Origin: Thiogranum longum
GTDB taxonomy: Bacteria > Pseudomonadota > Gammaproteobacteria > DSM-19610
Assembly: GCF_004339085.1 (NCBI RefSeq)
Contig: NZ_SMFX01000001.1
Coordinates: forward strand, 1,005,227 to 1,069,226
Length of the DNA stretch: 64,000 nt
Reading direction: 5' to 3'
Part shown: piece by piece, positions 8,043 through 18,962 of the stretch
How positions within the stretch are numbered: position 1 is the stretch's first letter
How the letters are laid out: every line of letters begins with the position of its first letter
Notes under the pieces: model-generated
Told to the model about the DNA's origin: nothing
Seen by the model: only the letters and a program-made list of their open reading frames with translations
Databases searched by the model: none
Made by a program: the position numbers and the translations under genes

Positions 8043-8660
8043 TTATTTGCTGGTCTCGTTCGCTGCCGGCGCAGGCACGGGTTGTTCAACGGTAACTTTT
8101 TCAATGACAATGTCTTCTTTCGGAACATCGCCATACATGCCGCGTTTTCCTCTTGGTGTCTTCTCGATGGCTTTCACAACGTCCATGCCCTTGATGACTT
8201 TGCCAAACACGCAGTAGCCACCCTGTGATGGATAGTCCAGCGCGGCATTGTTACCGGTATTGATGAAGAACTGCGAGGTTGCAGAATCCGCATTGCGGGT
8301 ACGCGCCATGGCGATGGTGCCCACGGTGTTGTGCAGACCGTTGCGGGATTCATTTTTGATCGGTGCGTGGGTAGGCTTCTTGACCATGCCGGGCTCAAAG
8401 CCGCCACCCTGTATCATGAAGCCGGGAATGACGCGGTGGAAGAGGGTACCGTCGTAAAAACCGGCATTAGCATATTCCACGAAATTATTGACGGTAACCG
8501 GGGCCTTGCGCCGATCCAGTTCAAGGACGATTTCGCCCTTGCTTGTCTGCATGTGAACAATAACGGTATCACCGGCACTGGCGGTTTTTTTGCCTGTGTC
8601 AGCATGGGCGGCTGTTGAGAGTAACAGTGCCCCAAGGATAAGTTTCAAAAAACGTGTCAT
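8043..8660 (-). CDS. ppiA: Periplasmic peptidyl-prolyl isomerase A (cyclophilin)
   Basis: A 205-residue cyclophilin with an N-terminal signal peptide (MTRFLKLILGALLLSTAAHA, cleavage after AHA). The catalytic core [18 protein letters not shown] is identical to that of ppiB next door. A short Pro/Ala-rich tail follows the fold. It is very probably the periplasmic partner of ppiB from a tandem duplication. GGAGC precedes the ATG at 8660. Its job would be folding of exported proteins; bacterial PpiA is usually dispensable. Confidence 0.93.
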   Translation of the reverse strand: MTRFLKLILGALLLSTAAHADTGKKTASAGDTVIVHMQTSKGEIVLELDRRKAPVTVNNFVEYANAGFYDGTLFHRVIPGFMIQGGGFEPGMVKKPTHAPIKNESRNGLHNTVGTIAMARTRNADSATSQFFINTGNNAALDYPSQGGYCVFGKVIKGMDVVKAIEKTPRGKRGMYGDVPKEDIVIEKVTVEQPVPAPAANETSK

Positions 8661-8770
8661 GGCGGAGGCTCCTTTTTGCAGCGCGTATCATAGCGGTTTC
8701 CGCGCGCCTGACCAATTTTTGTTAACATGCCTGCCGGTTAACGCCCGCAGATCGGGCGGCCTGATAATGT

Positions 8771-8790
8771 GTCTGCGCGGATGCGCAGAC
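8771..8790 (+). other. Perfect hairpin in the cysS leader
   Basis: GTCTGCGC (8771-8778) and GCGCAGAC (8783-8790) form an 8-bp stem with a GGAT loop, 30 bp before the cysS start. There is no T-run, so it is not a terminator. It could stabilise or modulate the cysS messenger, or be a regulator site. No known motif is recognised. Confidence 0.3.
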
Positions 8791-8820
8791 AGTCCGACAG
8801 CGCCAACGGAGCCCTGACGC

Positions 8821-10209
8821 ATGCTGAAACTGTTCAACACCCAGTCACGCCGGAAAGAAGAATTTGTGCCGATCGAGCCGGGCAAGGTACGCATGTACGT
8901 GTGCGGCATGACGGTCTATGACCTGTGCCACCTTGGTCATGCGCGCGTACTGGTGGTGTTTGACGTGATTGTCCGGCACTTGCGCAACCTGGGCTATGAA
9001 GTGACCTACGTACGCAATGTCACTGATATTGATGACAAGATTATCCGGCGGGCGCAGGAGAATGGTGAAACCATCCAGTCGCTCACCGACCGCTTTATTA
9101 CCGCCATGCATGAGGATGCCGACGCACTGGGCGTGTTACGCCCCGATTTTGAGCCGCGTGCCACCGAATCGATGGACGATATTCTGTCCATGATCGGGGT
9201 TCTGCTGGAGAAAGGCTATGCCTACCAGGGTAAAAATGGCGATATCTATTATTCAGTCAGCCACTTCGAGAATTACGGGCGGTTGTCCGGCAAAAAACTG
9301 GAAGACCTGCGTGCCGGTGCGCGCGTGGATGTCGATGAAGACAAGCGCGATTCACTGGATTTCGTGCTGTGGAAAGCGGCCAAACCCGATGAACCAAGCT
9401 GGCCGTCGCCCTGGGGCGAGGGCAGGCCAGGCTGGCATATCGAATGCTCGGCCATGGCCACCGAGTGCCTGGGGGCACACTTCGACATTCATGGCGGCGG
9501 TATGGACCTGCAGTTCCCGCATCACGAAAACGAGATTGCCCAGTCCGAGGCCGCTACCGGCGAGCACTTCGTGAACTACTGGATCCACAATGGTTTTGTG
9601 CAGGTGGACGAGGAAAAAATGTCCAAATCGCTGGGCAATTTTTTCACCGTGCGTGAAATACTGTCTGTGTACCAGCCGGAAGAGGTTCGTTATTTTATTC
9701 TGGCCAGCCACTATCGCAGCCCGCTGAACTACAGCGACGACAACCTGGACAAGGCACGTGGCGCCTTGCAGCGACTGTACACGGCACTGCGCGATACCGA
9801 TACGGATCTGCAGGCAGAGCCGATTGCTGACTATGTCGAGCGTTTCGGCGCAGCCATGAATGATGATTTCAACACGCCCGAGGCACTGGCTGTATTGTTC
9901 GAGCTGGCGCGCGCAATCAACCGTAGTCGTGATAGCGGTGACGGGCAACTCGATACCCTTGTCGCTACCCTGCGGTTGCTGGGTGGGCGACTTGGCCTGT
10001 TGCAGTCAGACCCCGAAGCCTACCTGCGCGGCGATACGGCACAGGGTGAAGCAGGCGATGATGCGCTGATTGATGACCTCGTTGCGCAGCGTCAGGCTGC
10101 CCGCGAACGGCGCGACTGGGCCGAGGCTGACCGGCTTAGGGAGAAACTGACAGAGATGGGCATTGAGCTGGAGGATTCGGCCGAAGGGACCCGCTGGCGG
10201 AGGGCGTAG
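8821..10209 (+). CDS. cysS: Cysteinyl-tRNA synthetase
   Basis: Class I aminoacyl-tRNA synthetase charging tRNA-Cys. The HIGH-type signature is CHLGHARV (about residue 38) and the KMSKS loop is [11 protein letters not shown] (about residue 265). Zinc ligands are expected from C28, C208 and the [14 protein letters not shown] segment. The C-terminal DALR/anticodon region ends with an Arg-rich [14 protein letters not shown] helix. The length of 462 residues is normal. The ATG 8821 start matches the family N-terminus [15 protein letters not shown]. It is divergent from ppiA and convergent with folD. Confidence 0.98.
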   Translation: MLKLFNTQSRRKEEFVPIEPGKVRMYVCGMTVYDLCHLGHARVLVVFDVIVRHLRNLGYEVTYVRNVTDIDDKIIRRAQENGETIQSLTDRFITAMHEDADALGVLRPDFEPRATESMDDILSMIGVLLEKGYAYQGKNGDIYYSVSHFENYGRLSGKKLEDLRAGARVDVDEDKRDSLDFVLWKAAKPDEPSWPSPWGEGRPGWHIECSAMATECLGAHFDIHGGGMDLQFPHHENEIAQSEAATGEHFVNYWIHNGFVQVDEEKMSKSLGNFFTVREILSVYQPEEVRYFILASHYRSPLNYSDDNLDKARGALQRLYTALRDTDTDLQAEPIADYVERFGAAMNDDFNTPEALAVLFELARAINRSRDSGDGQLDTLVATLRLLGGRLGLLQSDPEAYLRGDTAQGEAGDDALIDDLVAQRQAARERRDWAEADRLREKLTEMGIELEDSAEGTRWRRA

Positions 10210-10234
10210 TGAGACTTCTGATCCTTTTATTTCC

Positions 10235-10304
10235 TGTCATACCGGTGCATGTCGGCATCCAGAGATTCAGCGCAATAGATTCCGGCCTACGCCGGAATGA
10301 CGGG
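10235..10304. repeat. Short palindromic dispersed repeat (CCGGAATGACG family)
   Basis: A degenerate left half (TGTCATACCGGTGCATGTCGG) is followed by a hairpin ATTCCGGC-CTAC-GCCGGAAT (10279-10298) and GACGGG. The same unit occurs at 30173-30200 and 39797-39885. It sits between the convergent ends of cysS and folD, where its hairpin may stop transcription or protect mRNA 3' ends. Confidence 0.75.
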
Positions 10305-10333
10305 TATTTAAACCAGAATGATGGCTTGTTATT

Positions 10334-11185
10334 TTAGTCGTGCAGCGTTTCCGCTGCATAGACCGTATTCTGTATCAGTGTGGCAACCGTCATTGGCCCC
10401 ACGCCCCCGGGGACTGGTGTAATCCAGGCGGCCCGCTCCTTTGCGACCTCAAAACCGACATCACCGATCAGGCCGTTTTCCGTGCGATGTATACCGACAT
10501 CGATGACGGTTGCGCCTGACTGCACCCATTCACCGGGTACCAGGCCGGGCTTGCCGGCGGCTACCACCAGGATTTCCGCAGCACGAACATGAGCTTCCAG
10601 GTCACGGGTAAACCGGTGGCAGCAGGTCACGGTGGCGCCTGCCAGCAGGAGCTCCAGTCCCATCGGCCGGCCGACGTGATTGGACGCACCGACAACCACC
10701 GCCTCGCGCCCGTGGTATTCCTCGCCGGTACTGTCGAGCAGGGTAATGATGCCACGCGGTGTGCAGGGACGTAGCTGTGGCATGCGCACAGCGAGACGGC
10801 CGATATTATACGGGTGGAAACCATCCACATCCTTGTCCGGGCTGATACGCTCGATTACCGTTTGAGTGCCGATCTGCGCCGGCAGCGGAAGCTGTACCAG
10901 GATGCCATCGATCTCTTCATCCTCGTTGAGCGCATCGATCAATTCCAGCAAGGTCTGTTCGCTGGTGTCATCCGGCAGATCCCATGACCGTGACAGTACC
11001 CCCGTTTCCTCGCAGGCGGTGCGTTTATTCCTGACATAGATTTCGGAGGCTGGATCCGCACCCACCAGGATTACCGCCAGCCCGGGTCGACGCTTGCCGG
11101 CAGCCAGTCGGGCGTTGATTTGTTCTTTTGCCTGCTGGCGTGTGGTGGCTGCGATGGTTTTGCCGTCAATGATGCGGGCGCTCAT
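10334..11185 (-). CDS. folD: Bifunctional methylenetetrahydrofolate dehydrogenase/cyclohydrolase
   Basis: FolD interconverts 5,10-methylene-THF, methenyl-THF and 10-formyl-THF and supplies formyl groups to PurN, which is also in this window. Motifs are [13 protein letters not shown] (with the catalytic Lys), [37 protein letters not shown] (NADP site) and [16 protein letters not shown]. The length of 283 residues from ATG 11185 equals the usual size. An upstream in-frame extension to 11254 is rejected because ATG 11185 has AGGAA before it and begins SARIIDGK like other FolD proteins. Confidence 0.97.
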   Translation of the reverse strand: MSARIIDGKTIAATTRQQAKEQINARLAAGKRRPGLAVILVGADPASEIYVRNKRTACEETGVLSRSWDLPDDTSEQTLLELIDALNEDEEIDGILVQLPLPAQIGTQTVIERISPDKDVDGFHPYNIGRLAVRMPQLRPCTPRGIITLLDSTGEEYHGREAVVVGASNHVGRPMGLELLLAGATVTCCHRFTRDLEAHVRAAEILVVAAGKPGLVPGEWVQSGATVIDVGIHRTENGLIGDVGFEVAKERAAWITPVPGGVGPMTVATLIQNTVYAAETLHD

Positions 11186-11271
11186 GAAAATCCGGTTCCT
11201 GACTTCGCTGCTGGGAAGGCCGGCGATTCTCGCATGCAGGCTGCAAGCGGACAAGCGAACAGGATAATTTC

Positions 11272-11280
11272 TGGTATACT
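11272..11280 (+). promoter_or_regulatory. Extended -10 promoter for the tRNA cluster
   Basis: TGGTATACT is an extended -10 box (TGn plus TATACT at 11275-11280). It is followed by GCCGCGC, a GC-rich discriminator typical of stringently controlled stable-RNA promoters. No clear -35 is seen. It lies about 70 bp before the first tRNA of the cluster and overlaps the folD upstream region. Confidence 0.45.
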
Positions 11281-11352
11281 GCCGCGCTTCGGCCGTTGAC
11301 GCTGGGCAGGTGGGACCGTATTATCGCCCGCCCATCCGGCACTGCCGAGATG

Positions 11353-11429
11353 CGGGGTATAGCGCAGTCTGGTAGCGCGCCTGCTTTGGGAGCAGGATGT
11401 CGGGAGTTCGAATCTCTCTACCCCGACCA
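11353..11429 (+). tRNA. tRNA-Pro (anticodon TGG)
   Basis: A 77-nt cloverleaf including an encoded CCA end. The acceptor pairs CGGGGTA with TACCCCG. The anticodon arm CCTGC-TTTGGGA-GCAGG reads TGG, decoding CCN proline codons. It is the first of a run of four closely spaced tRNAs. Confidence 0.97.
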
Positions 11430-11479
11430 ATTTTTTTGCTGTCTGATGCGTCAGATGCAGATCGGTGGTTCGAGTTTTT

Positions 11480-11556
<77 letters not shown>

Positions 11557-11582
11557 GACAGAATGAGTTTGTAGCAGTTTAT

Positions 11583-11659
11583 GGCGGGCGTAGCTCAGTT
11601 GGTAGAGCACAGGATTGTGACTCCTGTGGTCGCCGGTTCGATCCCGGTCGTTCGCCCCA
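11583..11659 (+). tRNA. tRNA-His (anticodon GTG)
   Basis: The anticodon arm CAGGA-TTGTGAC-TCCTG reads GTG. An encoded extra G (11583) can pair with C73 (11656), the G-1 identity element of histidine tRNA. The acceptor stem includes two G-T pairs. CCA is encoded at 11657-11659. Confidence 0.96.
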
Positions 11660-11675
11660 TTACACTTTGCTATCC

Positions 11676-11751
11676 GGGCCGTTAGCTCAGTTGGTAGAGC
11701 AGGAGACTCTTAATCTCTTGGTCGAAGGTTCGAGTCCTTCACGGCCCACCA
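11676..11751 (+). tRNA. tRNA-Lys (anticodon CTT)
   Basis: A 76-nt tRNA with encoded CCA. The acceptor pairs GGGCCGT with ACGGCCC. The anticodon arm GGAGA-CTCTTAA-TCTCT places CTT at positions 34-36, decoding AAG. It is the last tRNA of the cluster before a strong terminator. Confidence 0.95.
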
Positions 11752-11760
11752 TTAATTCAG

Positions 11761-11785
11761 ACCCGCGCTTGCGCGGGTTTTTATT
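11761..11785 (+). terminator. Intrinsic terminator of the tRNA cluster
   Basis: ACCCGCGC (11761-11768) pairs perfectly with GCGCGGGT (11771-11778) around a TT loop, followed by TTTTATTTT. It directly follows tRNA-Lys and separates the cluster from tRNA-Leu. Confidence 0.9.
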
Positions 11786-11804
11786 TTCCGGGTATTTTTT
11801 GGGG

Positions 11805-11833
11805 TTATACTCGATTTTCCAAACCCGTATAAT
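11805..11833 (+). promoter_or_regulatory. Promoter for tRNA-Leu (and possibly tig)
   Basis: A consensus -10 TATAAT (11828-11833) is preceded at exactly 17 bp by TTATAC (11805-11810), a moderate -35. It lies between the cluster terminator and tRNA-Leu, so a fresh start here is required. Transcription may continue into tig. Confidence 0.55.
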
Positions 11834-11881
11834 CACTTGCTTGTGTTGCGGCCTTGATTAATCAGTACCTTGGCACACATT

Positions 11882-11966
<85 letters not shown>

Positions 11967-12066
11967 GAATTACAACGGTTTTCTGTCTTCGCACAGTTGT
12001 TACGATTCACTGTAGCCGGGGATACACGTTTTTTTTGCAACTGAATTTCAAGTTTGAGGGTATGAC

Positions 12067-13359
12067 ATGCAAGTTTCCGTTGAAACAACCAGTGGGCTGG
12101 GTCGCCGTATGACGGTGCAGATTCCGGCGGAACAGATAGACCAGCAGGTGGACAGCAAGCTTCAGCAGCTTACCCGTTCGGTGCGTCTGGACGGTTTTCG
12201 TCCCGGCAAGGTACCGCTGGGTGTCGTGAAGAAACGCTATGAATCACAGGTTCGGGAAGAAACGGCTGCGGAACTGATTGCTTCCACTTACGAGCAGGCC
12301 CTGCAACAGGAAAATCTCAAGCCGGCCGGAGAGCCGAGTATCGAACAGACGCGTAACCGCTCCGGTGAAGAACTGGAATACGTGGCGATCTTCGATGTGT
12401 ATCCGGAGATTGTCATACCGGATCTGGGCGATCTGAAGCTCGAGCGGCCTGTCGCCGAGGTGTCCGATACAGAAATCGATGCCATGCTCGAAAAGCTGCG
12501 TTCGCAGCGGGTAACCTGGACCAGGGTCGATCGGGCTGCGGCAAATGGAGATCGTGTCGAGATAGATTTCGAAGGCAGCATTGATGGTCAGCCGTTCAAC
12601 GGTAACGCCGCACAGAATGTTCCACTGGAACTGGGAAGCGGTTCGATGATTCCCGGTTTCGAGGAGCAACTGGCAGGTGTCAGCGCCGGTGACCACAAGA
12701 CGATTGAAGTGACATTCCCGGATGATTACGGGTCAGCCGAGGTGGCAGGCAAGACGGCGAAATTTGATATCACCGTGCACAGTGTTTCCGAGCCGGCCAT
12801 GCCGGAACTGGATGACGAGTTTGCCCGCGCTTTTGGTGTTGGTGACGGTGGCCTGGACGCATTACGTGAGGAAGTGCGCAAGAATATGCGTCGAGAGCTG
12901 GATGCTGTAATCAAGAAGAGCATCAAATCACAGGTCTTTGATGCATTGCTGGAAAAGGCTGACCTTGATGTGCCGGCTTCGCTGCTGGACAGCGAGATCG
13001 AGGCCCTTATCAAGAAAGATGGCGCGACTGCCGATGCAGGGAGCGATGATCGTAGCCGCTACGAGGAAGAGGCGCGTCGTCGTGTGTCACTGGGTCTGTT
13101 GATTTCGGAGATTATTCAGCGCAATCAGCTGGCGGTTAATCCTGATCGTGTTCGTGAAACGATCGAGGAGATGGCGCAGTCCTACGAGAACCCGGAAGAA
13201 GTTGTACAGTGGTACTACAGTAACCAGGAAATGTTGTCAGGTGTGCAGACCCTCATCATGGAAGAAACCGTGGCGGAATGGGTAACAGAACAGGCGCAGG
13301 TCGAGGACAAGGCCACAACATTTGAGGAACTCATGCAGTCAGCCAGCGGCGCTGCGTAG
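12067..13359 (+). CDS. tig: Trigger factor (ribosome-bound chaperone and prolyl isomerase)
   Basis: Trigger factor binds the ribosome exit tunnel and shields nascent chains. The N-terminal ribosome-binding signature is [16 protein letters not shown] (about residues 42-57). The FKBP-type domain (about residues 150-240) begins [16 protein letters not shown] and contains [15 protein letters not shown]. The C-terminal helical arms end near residue 425. The length of 430 residues is standard. ATG 12067 follows GAGGG at good spacing. It heads the tig-clpP-clpX-lon-hupB block. Confidence 0.98.
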   Translation: MQVSVETTSGLGRRMTVQIPAEQIDQQVDSKLQQLTRSVRLDGFRPGKVPLGVVKKRYESQVREETAAELIASTYEQALQQENLKPAGEPSIEQTRNRSGEELEYVAIFDVYPEIVIPDLGDLKLERPVAEVSDTEIDAMLEKLRSQRVTWTRVDRAAANGDRVEIDFEGSIDGQPFNGNAAQNVPLELGSGSMIPGFEEQLAGVSAGDHKTIEVTFPDDYGSAEVAGKTAKFDITVHSVSEPAMPELDDEFARAFGVGDGGLDALREEVRKNMRRELDAVIKKSIKSQVFDALLEKADLDVPASLLDSEIEALIKKDGATADAGSDDRSRYEEEARRRVSLGLLISEIIQRNQLAVNPDRVRETIEEMAQSYENPEEVVQWYYSNQEMLSGVQTLIMEETVAEWVTEQAQVEDKATTFEELMQSASGAA

Positions 13360-13375
13360 CAAAGGAAACAACCGA

Positions 13376-14035
13376 ATGTCAGATAGCATGATCAAGGGCG
13401 GTGGAGATATCCAGGCGCTGAATCTCGTTCCTATGGTGATCGAGCAGACTGCTCGTGGTGAACGTTCCTACGATATTTACTCGCGTCTGCTCAAGGAACG
13501 CGTGGTATTCGTGGTGGGTCCGGTAGAGGATTACATGGCCAACGTCATCGTGGCGCAGTTGTTGTTCCTTGAATCCGAGAATCCCGACAAGGATGTTCAT
13601 CTTTACATCAATTCGCCTGGTGGTTCGGTAACAGCGGGCCTGGCAATCTATGACACCATGCAGTTCATCAAGGCGGATGTCAGCACCATGTGTATCGGGC
13701 AGGCAGCCAGTATGGGTGCTGTTCTTCTTGCCGGTGGCGCAAAAGGCAAGCGCTTCTGCCTGCCGCATTCTCGCATGATGATTCACCAGCCGCTGGGTGG
13801 TTTCCAGGGTCAGGCGACCGATATCGATATCCATGCCAAAGAGATCCTGCTGGTGCGCGAGCGGCTTAATACGATTTTATCGAATCATACGGGCCAGCCA
13901 ATGGAAAAAATCCAGAATGACACGGATCGGGACAATTTCCTGGGCGCCCAGGATGCAAAGGATTATGGCCTGATCGACGAGATTCTGTCATCACGGAAAG
14001 AAACAGCGGGCGCTGAAGAAAGCAGCGACGCCTGA
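13376..14035 (+). CDS. clpP: ATP-dependent Clp protease proteolytic subunit
   Basis: The serine peptidase of ClpXP. The catalytic Ser is in [11 protein letters not shown] (Ser112) and His in MMIHQPLGG (His137); the oligomer-forming [13 protein letters not shown] is present. ATG 13376 is chosen, 17 bp after tig, because AAAGGAAA precedes it. A longer frame from 13322 overlaps tig and is not needed. The C-terminal tail after DEILSSR is slightly longer and acidic compared with E. coli. It probably forms an operon with tig and clpX. Confidence 0.98.
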   Translation: MSDSMIKGGGDIQALNLVPMVIEQTARGERSYDIYSRLLKERVVFVVGPVEDYMANVIVAQLLFLESENPDKDVHLYINSPGGSVTAGLAIYDTMQFIKADVSTMCIGQAASMGAVLLAGGAKGKRFCLPHSRMMIHQPLGGFQGQATDIDIHAKEILLVRERLNTILSNHTGQPMEKIQNDTDRDNFLGAQDAKDYGLIDEILSSRKETAGAEESSDA

Positions 14036-14202
14036 AGGGTGTTGACGGTGTAAAAACCGTAGATTCCCGCCGGGAACACTTGTCAGCGGTGCGGGGACGT
14101 AGTTGAATAGGAACCTGTTGTTTTCGCGGCAGTCTGTATGTTCAGTTGGACAGCAATCTGCCGTTGATATGGCCAAGGGAATCGCAAGTCGGGATATCGA
14201 GT

Positions 14203-15477
<1,275 letters not shown>

Positions 15478-15505
15478 CGTTGATTTTCGATTTATTCCGC
15501 CCCGG

Positions 15506-15528
15506 GCCCGATGATGTTGTCATCGGGC
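15506..15528. terminator. Hairpin after clpX, possible terminator
   Basis: GCCCGATGA (15506-15514) pairs perfectly with TCATCGGGC (15520-15528) over a TGTTG loop, 29 bp after the clpX stop. There is no proper T-run afterwards, so termination may be weak or factor-dependent. The hairpin may mainly protect the clpX mRNA end. Confidence 0.4.
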
Positions 15529-15645
15529 CTGTCAGCGTTTACCTGCAAAAGAACTATACTGCGAAACATGACCCGTATCGCCGGTAGCCCGGGTGTAAAC
15601 CATGGCTTGTTTCTTGCAGAAATCTTTGTGGGGCACAAAACCGCC

Positions 15646-15674
15646 ATTGAAATGTCTTATGGCTGACCCCATGT
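15646..15674 (+). promoter_or_regulatory. Sigma-32 (heat shock) promoter of lon
   Basis: ATTGAAA (15646-15652) and CCCCATGT (15667-15674) are separated by 14 bp. The E. coli sigma-32 consensus is CTTGAAA, an 11-16 bp spacer, then CCCCATnT, so only the first base differs. The site is 68 bp before the lon ATG. lon is a classic RpoH regulon member. Confidence 0.75.
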
Positions 15675-15741
15675 CAAAGTGCCGGGAGCCCGTTAAAAGC
15701 GTGACTCCCCTGATCAGAACCGGATACTGAGGTACTCTCCT

Positions 15742-18189
15742 ATGGAGCAAAACGAAAACACCCCTGCAATAACAGACAATGAGTCCACAGCCGTCGTTCC
15801 GGTTCTGCCGTTGCGCGATGTCGTTGTTTACCCACACATGGTGATCCCGCTGTTTGTCGGGCGCGAGAAATCGATACGCGCGCTGGAAACGGCAATGGAT
15901 GACGACAAGCGGATTCTGCTGGTTGCCCAGAAGAGTGCCGAGGTCGATGATCCGCAGGTGGATGACATTCATGAGATCGGTACGCTTTCCACCATTCTGC
16001 AGCTGTTGAAGCTGCCCGATGGCACCGTCAAGGTGCTGGTCGAGGGTTCCGAGCGCGCGAGTCTTGTCAAGTTTGAAACCACCGATGAATTTTTCTCGGC
16101 GCAGATCAAACCTCTGGGGCATGGTGAACAGGCCGGTGAGCGCGAGGTCGAGGTGCTGATGCGCTCCCTGCTGACGTTGTTCGACCAGTACGTGAAGCTG
16201 AACAAGAAAGTCCCGCCCGAGATCCTGACATCCCTGTCCGGGATCGATGAGCCCGGTCGCCTGGCTGATACCATCGCCGCACACATGGCGCTCAAACTGG
16301 ACGAGAAACAACGCATCCTCGAAATCGAGAATGTGCGTGAGCGGCTTGAACACCTGATGGGTATGATCGAGGGCGAGATCGATGTCCTGCAGATCGAGAA
16401 ACGCATCCGTGGCCGCGTCAAGCAGCAGATGGAGAAGAGTCAGCGCGAGTACTACCTGAACGAACAGATGAAGGCCATCCAGAAGGAACTGGGTGACATG
16501 GACGATGTGCCCAACGAAACCGATGAGTACCAGGAGAAAATCGAAAAGGCGGGCATGAGCAAGGAAGCGAAAGAGAAGGCCATGTCCGAGCTGAACAAGC
16601 TCAAGATGATGTCGCCGATGTCCGCAGAGGCAACGGTTGTACGCAACTACATCGACTGGCTGGTCAGTGCGCCCTGGAAAAAACGCACCAAGATCCGCCA
16701 TGACCTGGCGCGTGCACAGACGGTGCTCGATGAAGATCACTACGGTCTGGACAAGGTCAAGGAACGTATTCTTGAATACCTCGCCGTGCAGCAGCGTGTG
16801 CGCAAACTGAAAGGCCCGATCCTGTGCCTGGTGGGGCCGCCCGGTGTCGGCAAGACCTCGTTGGGTCGTTCCATTGCGCGTGCGACCAACCGCAAGTTTA
16901 CCCGTATGTCACTGGGTGGCGTGCGTGACGAGGCCGAGATTCGGGGTCATCGCAGGACCTACATCGGTTCGCTTCCAGGCAAGATTATCCAGAACCTGTC
17001 CAAGGTCGGCGTGCGCAATCCGCTGTTCCTGCTGGACGAGATCGACAAGATGTCGATGGATTTCCGTGGCGATCCGTCGTCTGCACTTCTCGAAGTGCTG
17101 GACCCGGAACAGAACTCGACCTTTGGCGACCATTACCTGGAAGTGGAGTTTGATTTGTCCGATGTAATGTTCGTCGCGACTTCCAACTCACTGAACATTC
17201 CTGGTCCTTTGCTGGATCGTATGGAAGTCATCCGTATCCCCGGGTACACCGAGGACGAGAAGGTTAATATCGCAACCCGTTACCTGTTGCCCAAGCAGAT
17301 CAAGAATGCCGGCCTCAAGGAAGACGAGCTGAGTATCAGTGAAAAGGCAATCTATGACATTGTGCGTTTCTATACCCGTGAGGCGGGCGTGCGAAACCTC
17401 GAGCGCGAGCTTGCCAAAATCTGCCGCAAGGTGGTGAAGGAACTGTTGCTGAAAGAAGGTGAGGGCAAGATTTCCGTAACACCGCGCAACCTTGAAAAGT
17501 ATCTCGGTGTACGGCGCTTCCGTTACGGGCTGGCCGAAGAGAATGACCAGATCGGTCAGGTCACCGGCCTGGCATGGACCGAGGTGGGTGGTGAACTGCT
17601 GAGCATCGAGTCAACCATCGTTCCCGGCAAGGGTCGGCTTATTCACACCGGCCAGCTGGGCGATGTGATGCAGGAGTCGATCCAGGCGGCGACCACCGTT
17701 GTGCGCAGCCGTGCCGAAGCGCTGGGTATCGAGGAAGATTTCTATCAGAAATACGATATTCACGTTCACGTGCCGGAAGGCGCTACCCCGAAGGATGGCC
17801 CGAGTGCCGGTGTGGGTATGTGTACCGCGCTGGTGTCCGCACTGACGCGTATTCCGGTTCGCGCTGATGTTGCCATGACCGGCGAGATCACCTTGCGCGG
17901 TGAAATTTTACCTATCGGCGGACTCAAGGAGAAGCTGCTGGCAGCTCATCGTGGTGGTATCACTACCGTGTTGATTCCAGAGGAAAACCGCAAGGATCTG
18001 GCGGAAATTCCCAAGAACGTCAAGGACAAGCTGGAGATTCTTCCTGTCAAATGGATCGATGAGGTGCTGGAGGTTGCGTTGCAACATCCGCCTGCACCAC
18101 TGTCCGGGAAAGGTGAAGAAAAAGCAGGTGACAAGGTCAAGGACAAGTCCAAAGCCGGCGGTAAAGGCAAGGCGCTTCGTACTCACTGA
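15742..18189 (+). CDS. lon: ATP-dependent protease La
   Basis: A homohexameric AAA+ protease degrading damaged and regulatory proteins. The N-terminal LON substrate domain starts [20 protein letters not shown]. Walker A is GPPGVGKTS and Walker [11 protein letters not shown]. The Ser-Lys catalytic dyad is Ser688 in [10 protein letters not shown] and Lys731 in [14 protein letters not shown]. The core ends near residue 788. A 27-residue Lys/Gly-rich tail ([20 protein letters not shown] region) is longer than in E. coli Lon. ATG 15742 follows GAGG. A sigma-32 promoter match lies upstream. Confidence 0.98.
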   Translation: MEQNENTPAITDNESTAVVPVLPLRDVVVYPHMVIPLFVGREKSIRALETAMDDDKRILLVAQKSAEVDDPQVDDIHEIGTLSTILQLLKLPDGTVKVLVEGSERASLVKFETTDEFFSAQIKPLGHGEQAGEREVEVLMRSLLTLFDQYVKLNKKVPPEILTSLSGIDEPGRLADTIAAHMALKLDEKQRILEIENVRERLEHLMGMIEGEIDVLQIEKRIRGRVKQQMEKSQREYYLNEQMKAIQKELGDMDDVPNETDEYQEKIEKAGMSKEAKEKAMSELNKLKMMSPMSAEATVVRNYIDWLVSAPWKKRTKIRHDLARAQTVLDEDHYGLDKVKERILEYLAVQQRVRKLKGPILCLVGPPGVGKTSLGRSIARATNRKFTRMSLGGVRDEAEIRGHRRTYIGSLPGKIIQNLSKVGVRNPLFLLDEIDKMSMDFRGDPSSALLEVLDPEQNSTFGDHYLEVEFDLSDVMFVATSNSLNIPGPLLDRMEVIRIPGYTEDEKVNIATRYLLPKQIKNAGLKEDELSISEKAIYDIVRFYTREAGVRNLERELAKICRKVVKELLLKEGEGKISVTPRNLEKYLGVRRFRYGLAEENDQIGQVTGLAWTEVGGELLSIESTIVPGKGRLIHTGQLGDVMQESIQAATTVVRSRAEALGIEEDFYQKYDIHVHVPEGATPKDGPSAGVGMCTALVSALTRIPVRADVAMTGEITLRGEILPIGGLKEKLLAAHRGGITTVLIPEENRKDLAEIPKNVKDKLEILPVKWIDEVLEVALQHPPAPLSGKGEEKAGDKVKDKSKAGGKGKALRTH

Positions 18190-18202
18190 CATTTTGTCTC
18201 AG

Positions 18203-18255
18203 GCCCGTCTTTCGTGTAATTACGAATCTTTTACACGGAAGACGGGCTTTTTATT
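18203..18255 (+). terminator. Intrinsic terminator after lon
   Basis: GCCCGTCTT (18203-18211) pairs with AAGACGGGC (18239-18247). An inner stem CGTGTAA/TTACACG lengthens the hairpin, and TTTTTATTT follows. It separates lon from hupB. Confidence 0.88.
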
Positions 18256-18373
18256 TGACGCGTCTGTCACACCCTTGGTATAAAACCGGGCGTGCATGCC
18301 GGTGGTCCGAATTGGCCTTTCCTGGATACAGGGTTTAAGTTGTCTGGATCGAGTCCCGGTACGCGAATCGCAT

Positions 18374-18379
18374 TATAAT
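18374..18379 (+). promoter_or_regulatory. -10 element upstream of hupB
   Basis: A perfect TATAAT lies 29 bp before the hupB start, after the lon terminator. No good -35 is found 16-18 bp upstream (GAGTCC there), so the promoter may need an activator. The location alone supports a dedicated hupB promoter. Confidence 0.4.
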
Positions 18380-18408
18380 TTCCATTTTGATCCTGAGGGC
18401 CAAACTCG

Positions 18409-18681
18409 ATGAATAAAGCCGAAATGATTGACGCCGTTGCTAGCTCCGCTGATCTGTCCAAGGCGGACGCAACACGGGCTGTCGATGCCGTGTTAGACAC
18501 CATTACCGAAACGCTGCGTAAGGGTGATTCTGTCACGCTCGTGGGTTTTGGCACTTTTGAAGTTCGCGCCCGTGCTGCGCGTGCCGGCCGTAATCCCCAG
18601 ACCGGTGAAACTATCCAGATCAAGGCGTCAAACTCGCCTGCATTCAAGGCTGGTAAAGCGTTTAAGGATGCCGTAAACTAG
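18409..18681 (+). CDS. hupB: DNA-binding protein HU-beta
   Basis: A 90-residue nucleoid protein with the DNABII fold that bends and compacts DNA. It starts [19 protein letters not shown]. The beta-arm signature [22 protein letters not shown] is intact and the C-terminus [13 protein letters not shown] is typical. lon-hupB order is the E. coli order and favours HupB over HupA or IHF. GAGGGCC precedes the ATG. Two tRNAs follow within 15 bp. Confidence 0.97.
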   Translation: MNKAEMIDAVASSADLSKADATRAVDAVLDTITETLRKGDSVTLVGFGTFEVRARAARAGRNPQTGETIQIKASNSPAFKAGKAFKDAVN

Positions 18682-18695
18682 CGCGCTTTCCTCGA

Positions 18696-18771
18696 GGGTG
18701 CTTAGCTCAGCTGGGAGAGCGTCGCCCTTACAAGGCGAATGTCGGGGGTTCGATCCCCTCAGCACCCACCA
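18696..18771 (+). tRNA. tRNA-Val (anticodon TAC)
   Basis: A 76-nt tRNA with encoded CCA. The acceptor pairs GGGTGCT with AGCACCC. The anticodon arm TCGCC-CTTACAA-GGCGA reads TAC. It begins 15 bp after hupB. Confidence 0.97.
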
Positions 18772-18778
18772 AGGATAT

Positions 18779-18855
18779 GGAGCGGTAGTTCAGCTGGTTA
18801 GAATACCGGCCTGTCACGCCGGGGGTCGCGGGTTCGAGTCCCGTCCGCTCCGCCA
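18779..18855 (+). tRNA. tRNA-Asp (anticodon GTC)
   Basis: A 77-nt tRNA with encoded CCA. The acceptor pairs GGAGCGG with CCGCTCC. The anticodon arm CCGGC-CTGTCAC-GCCGG reads GTC. Only 7 bp separate it from tRNA-Val, so the two are cotranscribed. Confidence 0.97.
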
Positions 18856-18865
18856 CCTTAAGCAG

Positions 18866-18899
18866 AACGGGCGTCCACATGGGCGCCCGTTTTTATTTT
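18866..18899 (+). terminator. Intrinsic terminator after tRNA-Asp
   Basis: ACGGGCG (18867-18873) pairs with CGCCCGT (18884-18890), followed by TTTTATTTT. It ends the hupB-tRNA unit before ppiD. Confidence 0.88.
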
Positions 18900-18962
18900 C
18901 AGGGCGCTATAATGCGCCTTTACTTCAAAAACACATAAAACACGGATAAGCGGGATTTACCT

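Noticed and set aside
7080-8228. Long plus-strand open frame (382 codons) opposite lpxH, ppiB and ppiA
   Set aside because: It is antisense to three well-recognised genes and its product has no motif; the openness comes from the codon use of those genes.
15532-16740. Minus-strand open frame (402 codons) opposite the start of lon
   Set aside because: It overlaps the heat-shock promoter and the lon N-domain; its composition (Leu/His/Gln-rich) is that of a shadow frame.
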